Positions 1 to 8,625 of a stretch of DNA of 64,000 nucleotides are shown in pieces. The notes beneath the pieces were generated by a model. The model did no database searches and had not been told where the DNA came from. It saw only the letters and a list, made by a program, of their open reading frames with translations. Positions within the stretch are counted from its first letter, which is position 1; each line of letters begins with the position of its first letter. Origin of the DNA: Hymenobacter qilianensis (GTDB taxonomy: Bacteria; Bacteroidota; Bacteroidia; Cytophagales; Hymenobacteraceae). The translations under genes were made by a program, and so were the position numbers. The stretch is taken from positions 248,001-312,000 of the forward strand of contig NZ_CP060784.1 of assembly GCF_014489555.1 (NCBI RefSeq). The letters run 5' to 3'.

Positions 1-68
1 GGTGCCCACCGCGTGGCCCTACCGTTACCGCTCCCATTTATCTCCAAAACCAAACACTTCCTCCCTAT

Positions 69-376
69 GTGGATTCAGCAAAAACCCGGCACTCCTGCCC
101 CCTCGACGAATTACAGGGCCGCACCGTAGGCCTCAAATTTGAGTGTAACCACTGCAATACCGAAGTTTTCACCGATCTGATCGGCGTGCCCGCCCCGATT
201 TGCTGGCCAATTCCATGGAGGATGACGGCCAGTTTGAAACCGAGGAAATCAAGTGCCCCGGCTGCGACATGACACATGCTATCACCGTCCGCAGCACATT
301 TGAAGGCGTACAGTTCGATGTGTCGGAGGTGAAGCCCGAGAGCGTGAGCTACCAGGTAGCGGAGCCCGAAGCGTAG
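69..376 (+). CDS. Small zinc-ribbon protein, frameshifted here, 5' end uncertain
   Basis: With one C restored in the CCCC run at 193-196 the frame gives a protein of about 102 residues with two Cys pairs, C26-x-x-C29 and C63-x-x-C66, a typical zinc-ribbon spacing. A patch of acidic residues separates the knuckles and the tail is acidic. The first usable start is GTG at 69, but the frame stays open to the left edge of the window, so the true start may lie outside. A long hairpin follows at 411-463. No enzymatic motif is visible. It may bind metal or nucleic acid, and I cannot name the family. Confidence 0.5.
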
Positions 377-410
377 ACACTCGTTGTTGATCTGACCTTA
401 CTTTTCTATA

Positions 411-463
411 CCACCAAGCCTGACGGCTGCCTTTAGAAGGCGGTTGTCAGGCTTGGTGCTTAC
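411..463 (+). terminator. Long hairpin after the zinc-ribbon gene
   Basis: Arms CACCAAGCCTGAC and GTCAGGCTTGGTG enclose a second nested stem (GCTGCCTT/AAGGCGGT), giving a nearly continuous stem just before the HAD gene. There is no strong T run, so this is either a weak terminator or a transcript-stabilising hairpin. Confidence 0.45.
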
Positions 464-480
464 CGGCCCATTCTTCGCTG

Positions 481-1131
481 ATGAAAGCATTTATTTTCGA
501 CCTCAATGGCACCATGATCCATGACATGGAATTTCACACCCGTGCGTGGCAATCCATCCTCAACAACGACCTGGGGGGCAATTATTCGTGGGCTGAGGTG
601 AAACAGCAGATGTACGGCAAAAATCAGGAGCTGCTGGTGCGCGTGTTTGGCCCCGACAAGTTTTCGGCGGCCGAGATGGAAAACTTATCCTTGGAAAAAG
701 AGAAGCGCTATCAGCAAGAGTATCAGCCGCACTTACAGCTGTTGCCTGGCTTGCCGGAGTTTCTGGAAGCCGCCCATCAGCGAGGTATTCCGATGGCCAT
801 CGGCTCGGCGGCTATTATGTTCAACATCAACTTTGTGCTCGACAATCTGAATATTCGGCATTATTTCCAGGCCATTGTCAGTGCCGATGATGTAACGCTG
901 AGCAAGCCCCACCCCGAAACATTTCTGGAAGCCGCCCAGCAGCTGCACGTTGCGCCCGCCGACTGCATCGTGTTTGAAGACGTGCCGAAGGGCGCCGAAG
1001 CCGCTCAGAATGCCGGCATGAAAACCGTGATTCTGACCACGACACACCAGAAAGCTGAGTTCGACGAGCTGGATAACGTGCTTCATTTTGCCGCCGATTT
1101 CCACGATCCGTTTATGCAAACGCTGCTATAA
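481..1131 (+). CDS. HAD-superfamily phosphatase, beta-phosphoglucomutase-like
   Basis: This 216-residue protein has all four HAD motifs. Motif I is FDLNGT, with nucleophile D7. Motif II is G108-S109, motif III is K142 in SKPHPE, and motif IV is E166-D167. The helical cap lies at about residues 15-80, as in the subfamily I sugar phosphatases and phosphoglucomutases. The second motif I Asp, normally the general acid/base, is Asn9, which may slow or alter catalysis. It probably dephosphorylates or isomerises a small sugar phosphate in the cytoplasm; the substrate cannot be read from the sequence. It converges with the polyprenyl synthase gene. Confidence 0.8.
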   Translation: MKAFIFDLNGTMIHDMEFHTRAWQSILNNDLGGNYSWAEVKQQMYGKNQELLVRVFGPDKFSAAEMENLSLEKEKRYQQEYQPHLQLLPGLPEFLEAAHQRGIPMAIGSAAIMFNINFVLDNLNIRHYFQAIVSADDVTLSKPHPETFLEAAQQLHVAPADCIVFEDVPKGAEAAQNAGMKTVILTTTHQKAEFDELDNVLHFAADFHDPFMQTLL

Positions 1132-1147
1132 ACCAGGCGACGAAAGC

Positions 1148-2149
1148 TTATTTTTCCCGCTCTATTGTGTAGTTGATGAGTTGCTCCAGCGACACGCGCG
1201 AGGGCGAATCGGGGAAGGTGCGCAAAATGGTGAGCGCCTCGTCGCGGTAGCGCTCCATCACCTGCACCGCGTATTCGAGGCCGCCGGTTTTCTTCACAAA
1301 CTCAATCACGGCCTGCACCCGGTCTTTGCGGCCATCATTGTTTTTAACATTGAAAATGACGCGGCGCTTGGTCAGCCAATCGGCTTGCTGCAAGGAGTAG
1401 ATGAGCGGCAGCGTCATCTTTTTCTCCTTGATATCGATGCCCACGGGCTTGCCGATTTCGTCGGTACCGAAGTCGAAAAGGTCGTCCTTGATCTGGAAAG
1501 CCATGCCTACTTTTTCGCCGAAAAGCCGGGCCCGCTCAATCGTTTCTTTATCCGCCCCGGCCGAGGCGGCTCCCACGGCGCAGCAGGAAGCAATAAGCGA
1601 GGCCGTTTTCTGGCGAATGATGTCGAAGTACACGTCCTCCGTAATGTCGAGGCGGCGGGCTTTCTCAATCTGTAGCAGCTCGCCTTCGCTCAGCTCCCGC
1701 ACGGCATTGTTCACGATTTTCAACAAGTCGAAATCGTCGTGCTCAAGCGCTAGCTGCAAGCCGCGCGAAAGCAGATAATCGCCCACGAGCACTGCAATCT
1801 TGTTTTTCCAGAGCGCATTAATCGAAAAGAAGCCGCGGCGATAGTTGCTTTCGTCCACCACATCGTCGTGCACAAGCGTAGCCGTGTGCAGCAGCTCAAT
1901 GAGCGCCGCGCCGCGAAACGTAGCTTCGGGCAGCGGATCGCCGCCGCTGATTTTGGCCGTGAAAAACACGAACATCGGGCGCAGCTGCTTGCCTTTGCGC
2001 TTGATGATGTAGCCCATTATCTTGTCGAGCAGCAGCACCTTGGTCTGCATCGAAGCCCGGAATTTGCGTTCAAATTCCTCCATTTCGGCCGCTATCGGGG
2101 CCTGTATCACGTCGAGCGTTCCTTTCATGCGGGGCATTGGGCGCTGCAA
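1148..2149 (-). CDS. Polyprenyl diphosphate synthase
   Basis: This 333-residue trans-prenyltransferase condenses isopentenyl diphosphate onto an allylic diphosphate. Visible motifs are the GKQLRP region (53-58), the first Asp-rich motif DDVVD (95-99) followed by Arg residues, and the second one DDLFD (222-226). Length and motif spacing fit the long-chain synthases that make the menaquinone side chain, but geranylgeranyl diphosphate for carotenoids is possible. The start could also be Met8. The gene is unlinked to the crt locus at 40-48 kb. Confidence 0.85.
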   Translation of the reverse strand: MQRPMPRMKGTLDVIQAPIAAEMEEFERKFRASMQTKVLLLDKIMGYIIKRKGKQLRPMFVFFTAKISGGDPLPEATFRGAALIELLHTATLVHDDVVDESNYRRGFFSINALWKNKIAVLVGDYLLSRGLQLALEHDDFDLLKIVNNAVRELSEGELLQIEKARRLDITEDVYFDIIRQKTASLIASCCAVGAASAGADKETIERARLFGEKVGMAFQIKDDLFDFGTDEIGKPVGIDIKEKKMTLPLIYSLQQADWLTKRRVIFNVKNNDGRKDRVQAVIEFVKKTGGLEYAVQVMERYRDEALTILRTFPDSPSRVSLEQLINYTIEREK

Positions 2150-2277
2150 TGATACGCGGCGGCCGCTCAGATTCCTAACCGGCGGCCCCGGCCCCGATCC
2201 TGCGCTTTGTTCATTTCAGCTCTGTGGGGGGCAAATTTCGTAGCTTACTTTTGCTTCTCTACTTAATCGGTACAAAA

Positions 2278-3153
2278 ATGCCCCCCAGCCTCTCTCCTAC
2301 CGCCGTTGAGTTCTTACTGACCTGCTCACGCCACTCCCGGCCCTTTGCCGCCGACGCCCGCTTTCTGCCCGATGGCCAGCCCAAACCTGTAGTTGTGTTT
2401 GTGCATGGTTTCAAGGGCTTTAAAGATTGGGGCCACTTCAATGTGCTGGCCGATTACTTTGCCCGTCGGGGCTTTGTGTTTGTGAAGCTCAACCTCTCGC
2501 ACAACGGCATTGTGCCCGGCGGCACCGGCGACCTAGAAGACATGGAAGCTTTCGGCAACAACAATTTCAGCCTGGAGCTGGACGACCTAGGCGCCGTGCT
2601 CGACAGCCTCTACTGGCCCGGCGAAGCGCCTATTCCGGCCGCCGAGATGGATTTGAGCCGCCTGTTTCTGGTGGGCCATAGCCGGGGCGGCGGGCTGGCC
2701 ATGCTGAAGGCGACTGAAGACGCGCGCGTGCGGGCCGTGGCCGCCTGGGCGCCTATCAGCGACATAGACCAGCGCTGGTCGGAGGAAGTAATGAAGCGGT
2801 GGCAGGCCGAGGGCGTGCAGTACATTGATAATACGCGCACCGGCCAGCGCATGCCGCTCTATTACCAACTCGTCGAAGACTTTCAGGCGAATAAAGAGCG
2901 CCTCGATATACCAACGAATGTGCGCGAAAAGCTGCGTCAGCCCCTGCTTATTCTGCACGGCGACGAAGACGAAACCCTACCTGTAACCATGGCCCACGAC
3001 CTGAAAAGCTGGAAGCCTGATGCTGAGCTGGTTATTCTGCCCGGTGCCGGCCATATGTTTGGGGGCAAGCACCCCTGGGACGAGGACCAGCTCCCGAGGC
3101 TGGCGCAGGAAGTAGCTGATCGCACCATCGCCTTCTTCCAAGGCATCAAATAG
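2278..3153 (+). CDS. Alpha/beta hydrolase, dienelactone hydrolase-like
   Basis: This 291-residue single-domain hydrolase has an oxyanion-type HGFKG turn (43-47), the nucleophile elbow GHSRGG with Ser125, an acidic residue after the HGDED strand (229-231) and His259 in GAGHMF. No signal peptide is seen, so it is probably cytoplasmic. ATG 2278 was preferred over the upstream in-frame GTG at 2224, because a TACTTTTG box resembling the Bacteroidota -7 element lies between them (2246-2253). The ATG sits inside a minus-strand G6C motif. folK starts two bases after the stop. Confidence 0.75.
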   Translation: MPPSLSPTAVEFLLTCSRHSRPFAADARFLPDGQPKPVVVFVHGFKGFKDWGHFNVLADYFARRGFVFVKLNLSHNGIVPGGTGDLEDMEAFGNNNFSLELDDLGAVLDSLYWPGEAPIPAAEMDLSRLFLVGHSRGGGLAMLKATEDARVRAVAAWAPISDIDQRWSEEVMKRWQAEGVQYIDNTRTGQRMPLYYQLVEDFQANKERLDIPTNVREKLRQPLLILHGDEDETLPVTMAHDLKSWKPDAELVILPGAGHMFGGKHPWDEDQLPRLAQEVADRTIAFFQGIK

Positions 3154-3154
3154 C

Positions 3155-3661
3155 TTGGCCGCCAGCTTGACCACCCACACGGCCTACCTGCTGCTCGGCA
3201 GCAACCTCGGCGACCGAGTTGCCACGCTACGCACCGCTGTGCAGCAGCTAAGCGAGCTGGCCGGCGTGGTTTCTAGCACATCGTCACTTTACGAAACCGC
3301 TGCCTGGGGCTTAGAGCAGCAGCCCGCCTTCCTGAACCAAGCGGTGCGGCTTCGCACAAATTTGCCCCCCGAAGCACTGCTGGATGTCTGCCTGCATGTG
3401 GAGCAACTGGCCGGCCGCGAGCGGCGCGTGCGCTGGGATGCGCGCACGTTGGATGTTGACGTTCTGCTATATGACGCGCTGGTGCTGGATTCGCCCCGGC
3501 TTGTAGTACCGCATCCGGCCCTGCCCCAGCGGCGCTTTGCTTTGGTGCCCTTAGCTGAAATCGCGACTGATGCAGTGCATCCAGTGTCGGGCCAAACGAT
3601 TGCTGAGCTGCTGGTAGCTTGCCCCGATAAGCTGGAAGTGAAGCAGTGGACTGATGCTTAG
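3155..3661 (+). CDS. folK: 2-amino-4-hydroxy-6-hydroxymethyldihydropteridine pyrophosphokinase
   Basis: This 168-residue enzyme transfers pyrophosphate from ATP to 6-hydroxymethyldihydropterin in folate synthesis. The family signatures are clear: LLLGSNLGDR near the N-terminus, then WDARTLDVDVLLYD and the VPHP strand followed by R/F-rich LVPLAEI. The start is a TTG directly behind the hydrolase stop, which suggests translational coupling and a two-gene operon. A strong bidirectional terminator follows at 3683-3728. Confidence 0.9.
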   Translation: MAASLTTHTAYLLLGSNLGDRVATLRTAVQQLSELAGVVSSTSSLYETAAWGLEQQPAFLNQAVRLRTNLPPEALLDVCLHVEQLAGRERRVRWDARTLDVDVLLYDALVLDSPRLVVPHPALPQRRFALVPLAEIATDAVHPVSGQTIAELLVACPDKLEVKQWTDA

Positions 3662-3682
3662 CTCGGCGGCTTTCTATCTTTA

Positions 3683-3728
3683 AAAAGCGAGGGCAGAAAC
3701 GTGTATTCACATTTCTGCCCTCGCTTTT
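3683..3728. terminator. Bidirectional terminator between folK and fabD
   Basis: A perfect 17-bp stem, AAAAGCGAGGGCAGAAA and its complement, has A and T tracts on both sides and separates the convergent folK and fabD genes. Confidence 0.9.
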
Positions 3729-3748
3729 GTATCATGAGTTTAAATCGG

Positions 3749-4633
3749 TTAAACCGCCGAGCTAGCCGCCGCTTGGGGGGCAATTTTCTTCACTAATCCC
3801 TGCAACACTTTGCCCGGGCCGCACTCTACGAACTCTGTAGCGCCGTCTTGCGCCATCTGCTGAATAAGCTGGGTCCAGCGAACGGGGGCCGTGAGCTGAC
3901 GCACGAGGTTTTCGCGGATTTCATTGGGGTCAGTGTGCGGGGCGGCATCTACGTTTTGATACACGGGGCAAATACCAGCCGCAAAGGGCGTCGCTTCGAT
4001 GGCACGGGCTAGCGCAGCTTCCGCCGATTGCATAAGCGGAGAGTGAAAAGCCCCCCCCACACTCAGAGGCAGCGCACGCTTGGCACCGGCCGCTTTCAGC
4101 TGCTCGCAGGCAATGGCAATGCCCTGCTGCGTACCCGAAACAACCAGCTGACCGGGGCAGTTGAAGTTGGCCGCCACCACGATATCGCCGCCTTGGCTGA
4201 TTTCCTGACAGATGCGCACTACTACCTCATCCTCCAAGCCCAAAATCGCGGCCATCGTGCCGGGCTGCTCCTCGCAGGCGGCTTGCATGGCCTGCGCCCG
4301 CTGGGCCACCAGTTGCAGCGCATCTTCAAACTTGAGCACCTTCGCCGCCACCAGCGCCGAAAACTCGCCCAACGAATGACCGGCCACCATACTGGGAACC
4401 AGCTCGGGTAGGCTGGCGGCCAGCGCTACGGAGTGCAGAAAAATGGCCGGCTGCGTCACGTTGGTTTGGCGCAGATCTTCGTCGGAGCCGGTGAACATAA
4501 TATCCGTGAGGCGGAAGCCGAGAATGTCGTTGGCCTGATCGAACAGTTGGCGCACGGCTGACTGCTGCTCATAAAGGTCGCGGCCCATACCGCTAAACTG
4601 ACTGCCCTGACCGGGAAAAATTACTGCTTTCAT
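3749..4633 (-). CDS. fabD: Malonyl-CoA:ACP transacylase
   Basis: This 294-residue enzyme loads malonate onto acyl carrier protein for fatty acid synthesis. It begins with FPGQGSQ, carries the nucleophile Ser87 in GHSLGE and has the catalytic-His region GGAFHSPLM. ATG at 4633 was chosen because the family starts with this FPGQGSQ strand; a longer frame reaching 4753 adds residues unlike the family. A run of eight G encodes Gly-Gly-Ala next to the catalytic His and is in frame. fabD stands alone here, away from other fab genes. Confidence 0.92.
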   Translation of the reverse strand: MKAVIFPGQGSQFSGMGRDLYEQQSAVRQLFDQANDILGFRLTDIMFTGSDEDLRQTNVTQPAIFLHSVALAASLPELVPSMVAGHSLGEFSALVAAKVLKFEDALQLVAQRAQAMQAACEEQPGTMAAILGLEDEVVVRICQEISQGGDIVVAANFNCPGQLVVSGTQQGIAIACEQLKAAGAKRALPLSVGGAFHSPLMQSAEAALARAIEATPFAAGICPVYQNVDAAPHTDPNEIRENLVRQLTAPVRWTQLIQQMAQDGATEFVECGPGKVLQGLVKKIAPQAAASSAV

Positions 4634-4777
4634 AAAGCGTGGATTGAAGCGCGATTTAGGATAGGTTGGGTTTAATGAGCGGTCTGGAAACCAACTCAAC
4701 GGTCGCGCAAGCTGCACAAATTGAGCGGTAAGCCCAAAAAAGCCCCCCAGCATCTATTCTTATAGCCTACCATAAAA

Positions 4778-4807
4778 AACAGGGCGAACCCGTGGGTTCG
4801 CCCTGTT
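4778..4807 (-). terminator. Terminator of the CHU_C protein gene
   Basis: A 14-bp perfect stem (AACAGGGCGAACCC and complement, 2-nt loop) is followed on the minus strand by TTTTTTA. Confidence 0.9.
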
Positions 4808-4832
4808 CATGATAATCTTACTGAAGCAGAAA

Positions 4833-7701
4833 TCAGCGCGTGATTTCCACCCATCCTTTATAGGTACGCTTCGTGCTGTTGAAATCAGCAAATTCAACCT
4901 CGGCAATGTAATAATACACGCCTTCGGTCACCTTCACGCCACCTTTGCCTTCGGTCGCGTTGCTGGTGCCCTCCCACTCAATGAGCGGCTTTTGGTCGCT
5001 TTCGTACACTTTCACGCCCCAGCGGTTAAAGGCCTGGAAACGCGTGCGCCGTATCGGGCTGGCCACTTTGGGCCGGAACGTGTCGTTGCGCTGGTCGGCG
5101 TTGGGAGTGAAGATGTTGGGCAGCACAAAGAACAGACAGTTGTCTTTACACTCAATGTTGCTCAGCGCGCTCCGGTTGCCTACCGCATCTACAGCCTGAA
5201 TGGCGTAGCAGCCCGCAAACGTGGCCTTACCAGGCCGGTTTGGTTTATCCCGGTCCAGCCGGTCCACATAGCTTTGCTGCGTCACGGAGTCGATGACAAC
5301 TAAAGATCCCTCAGGCGTTTCCCGATACAGAATCCGGTAGTAGGCAATCTCGCGGCTGCAATCGGCGGGCGTGTTGCCCAGCGTCCAGCGCAGCTTGTTG
5401 CTATACACCTGGTTGGGTGCCGGGAAGTTAGGCAGCGCGGCCAGGCTGTCGCAGTTGGTTTGCACCAGCGTAAGCACCGGCGGACACGGCACGGCATTCA
5501 GCGCGATGCACTTCTCCTGGCTCTTGTTCAACAATGGATCGGGTATATCCGGATTGCTGTACGTGCCGTTTGTCTCCACATAATAACAGTACACCTGTCC
5601 TTTGCGCAAGGGCTGAGCCGTAGTGCCCTGATCGACAAATGTGCCCCCGTGGCGGTACCCGTCGCGGTTCCTACCTGCACAAACTGGCTGCCCGGGGCTG
5701 AATCGCGCCGATAAATAGTTGTGGGCCGGAGCGCATTATTCCACGGCACGGCATACGTCCAGTTCAGCGTGATACGGTTAAGGCTTGGGTTTGAAACGTC
5801 AGCTGTGCCCTCCAGCCGTACGCTCGATGCAGTAGAGGTTTCCGTGAGTACGGCGGAGCCGGGTCCGGCTACTGCATTGCTGAAAAACTCCAGACGGTAT
5901 GTGAAAGTGTTTGCCAGCGTGTTTATACCAGTATCCACAAACGATAGCTCGTCCAGATTATTCGTGGTGAAAACCAAAGTAGGCGCTGCTGTACCTACCG
6001 AACGCAGCAGACGATAGCCTACCGGCGGAATGAAGCCGCTTTGGCTGAAAGGCTTGGTCCAGCGCACTGTAATAGCGCCGTTGGTGGCATCCGTACGATC
6101 CACGGTTACATTGGTCAACACTGCGCTCCGACCTTGCAGATTCAGGCACACTTCCGCGGAGGCAATGCTGGCGCCGCCTTTCGGCCGCGGAAACTCTGCA
6201 TAGATGCGGTAGCAATAGTTTTTGCCCCGCTCAAGTCCTAAACCGCCCCGGTCATCACGGAAAATATCCGTGCCGACCGGCACAGACCCTACCTGCACGA
6301 AGCCCGAGCTAGCCGGAATACCTGTTTCGCAAGGGCCAGGAGTAAAGTTAGACGGGCCCTCTTTCCGATAGATCAGAATGCGGCTGGCATTGCTACAGGT
6401 ATACCGGTCCCAGGTCAGAATAGCGCTGCTGCCTTCCCCGCGGACACCGAGGTTTTGCGGGGTGGCCCTACTACCGTGATACGCCACGCCTTTTCATCAA
6501 TCAACACGGTGCCGGATGGCGGCTGGTCGTCGGCCTTGAAAACGACGGTATACGGATCGGAAGCAACATCCGTACACTGGGGCGTCCAGCGGAAAGTACC
6601 GCTGGCCTGCGGTGGTCCGGTTGAACTCTGCACGAAGGTGGCGGGCGGGAAAATGCCCCCGAAAGCTGATAAGGTTACCTTGTCATTATTCGGGTCAGTG
6701 GCCGTAACCGTTTGGGTGATGGGCGTACCGGCTATCACGCAAAGGTCGGGCGGAATGGTAATGGTAGGCCGCAAGTTGTTGGTGGGCTCTACCAGAATCT
6801 GCATGTCGCGGATTACCTCCCCTATCAGGCGGGCGGGCCCGGTGCCACTTCGGCGGTACTCCAAGACCGCGAAAGCAAAATTATAGATACCTACTACGTT
6901 CGGGGCATTCCACACAATTTGCCCCGTTTGCCGGTCCTGGGTAAAGATTGACGGGCCTCCTCCCGGTGAATTCAGGTAGGGCACCTGCACCCCGCGTGGG
7001 TCTGTTAGGTTAGGGAATCTGTAATTAGTAGTAACAACTGGCTGGGGCCGGCAATTATCGATGTTTATTGATCCCTCTACCCCATTGGCCACTTGCTGGC
7101 TGGGACGCAGCTCAAATACCAAGGAGTCACCGTCGGCATCGAAAGCGGCGGGGTTGTGCAGCCATACCTGATTGGTGGCGGCCTTATCGTAAGCCGGCGC
7201 GTTCAGTACCGGCGACCTGTTTATATTAAGCTCAGGGGCAATCGTGACCCGGGTAGAGATATAAAAGGTTTGGGTATTGGAGTCCGACATATTTCGTACT
7301 CCACCATTGCGTAATTCCCCAATGTAACTGACCAAGTAGCTACCAGGAGCATTATAAGTATGCTCAAAGTAATAAACATTAATTTGGGTGCCCGGAATTA
7401 CCTGACGCAGTGTGGTGCGAGGTATTTCACGAACCCCAGTACAGGTACCATCCCCAAAGAATATCGCGACTTTGTCTTCATCGACCTTAGAGGTTTCATT
7501 GTCGGTGAAGAGTACCATCTTGAAGAAAATGCGCCGCGGGTTGCGGGCGCTGACAGGCAGCGTGGTATCTGACTTAGCCTGTATATCGCCGGCCCGGATG
7601 TGGGAGGCTTCAGCAGTGGGCGTTACTCCCAAAGAGGCTAGTATGATTAGTACCAACCCCACCAATAACCAACTAACGCGTCGAGGTAGCGGAAGCTTCA
7701 T
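4833..7701 (-). CDS. Large secreted protein with type B T9SS sorting domain (two frameshifts)
   Basis: Read through two single-base deletions, near 6459-6468 and at the G5 run 5644-5648, this is one protein of about 956 residues. It has a signal peptide (basic start, hydrophobic core, cleavage near the ASHIRAGDI segment), a PKD/cadherin-like N-terminal half (calcium-type DADGD motif), fibronectin type III-like repeats in the middle and a C-terminal CHU_C domain containing LPNIFTPN and FNRWG. That domain is the signal for export by the gliding-associated type IX secretion system. The protein is likely surface-anchored or released, perhaps an adhesin; no enzyme motif was seen. Restoring one base at each site joins three frames without a stop. 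Confidence 0.8.
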
Positions 7702-7863
7702 ATTAAAGGGCGATTAAAGACAATTTTTAGAAGAGCAGAAGGTCAGCAAAAATGCGCTGTTTACCTAACAAACAACGCGCGCATGGTGTTACATATTCGC
7801 TATGAAGCTCTAACGGCCCCGCTATTAGATTGATTCACGTCTTTTCTAAACGTCGGATGTCGA

Positions 7864-7894
7864 TTGTTTCGTACTTGGTCGGCCCTTACCTTTG
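7864..7894 (+). promoter_or_regulatory. Promoter of the sdhCAB operon
   Basis: TTG at 7864-7866 and TACCTTTG at 7887-7894 are separated by 20 bases, matching the Bacteroidota -33/-7 consensus (TTG, TAnnTTTG). Transcription would begin near 7900, about 35 bases before the sdhC ATG. Confidence 0.6.
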
Positions 7895-7935
7895 ACCATA
7901 TACAACCGACCTTTCCAAAATCACCAATAACTCCT

Positions 7936-8607
7936 ATGAGTTGGATTACGAAGACGTTTACTAGCAGTATTGGCCGCAAGGTAATTGTGGCCATCACGGG
8001 CCTTTTCCTTTGCACTTTCCTTGTTGTGCATTTGGTAGGCAACCTCCAGTTATTTAAGGATGATGGTGGAGCGGCCTTCAATATTTACTCCCATTTTATG
8101 GGTACCAACCCGGTAATCCGGACGCTGGAGTGGGTATTGGTGCTGGGCTTTGGTTTTCATATTTATGAGTCGTATACCCTGGCCGCGCGCAACCGTGCCG
8201 CACGCAAAGTAGGCTACGTAGATAGCCGCCCTTCGGAAAACAGCCCCTGGTACTCGCGCAGCATGGCGCTGCTCGGCACCCTGATCCTGATTTTCCTGAT
8301 CGTACACATGTACAACTTCTTCTATCGGGCCCGCTTCGGTGACCTCGATCCAGACATCAACAACAATGACGACCTGTATACTTTGGTTGTCACCTCTTTC
8401 AAACAGTGGTGGTATGTGTTGCTCTATGTGGGCGCCCAGATAGCCTTGTGCTATCACCTCATTCATGGCTTCCGTAGCGGCTTCCAGACCTTAGGCCTGA
8501 ACCACCGCAAGTATACACCTATCATTCGCGTCATCGGCTACATTTTCGCCATCGTCGTGTGTGCTGGCTTTGCCTCGATGCCGCTGTACTTCTACTTTTT
8601 TAAATAG
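7936..8607 (+). CDS. sdhC: Succinate dehydrogenase cytochrome b subunit
   Basis: This 223-residue protein has five hydrophobic helices and histidines placed to bind two hemes (one in LVVHLVGNL). It is the type B membrane anchor that combines the roles of SdhC and SdhD and links the catalytic subunits to menaquinone. ATG 7936 was chosen because the conserved SSIGRK helix start follows it. It is first in the sdhC-sdhA-sdhB operon, 18 bases before sdhA. Confidence 0.9.
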   Translation: MSWITKTFTSSIGRKVIVAITGLFLCTFLVVHLVGNLQLFKDDGGAAFNIYSHFMGTNPVIRTLEWVLVLGFGFHIYESYTLAARNRAARKVGYVDSRPSENSPWYSRSMALLGTLILIFLIVHMYNFFYRARFGDLDPDINNNDDLYTLVVTSFKQWWYVLLYVGAQIALCYHLIHGFRSGFQTLGLNHRKYTPIIRVIGYIFAIVVCAGFASMPLYFYFFK

Positions 8608-8625
8608 TCCTAACCTCGTATTACG

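Noticed and set aside
2224..2277. Upstream GTG start of the hydrolase
   Set aside because: It would place the -7-like promoter box inside the gene and adds residues unlike the family.
4809..5303. Long plus-strand frame opposite the CHU_C domain
   Set aside because: It is the antisense shadow of a clear CHU_C domain, with no motif of its own.
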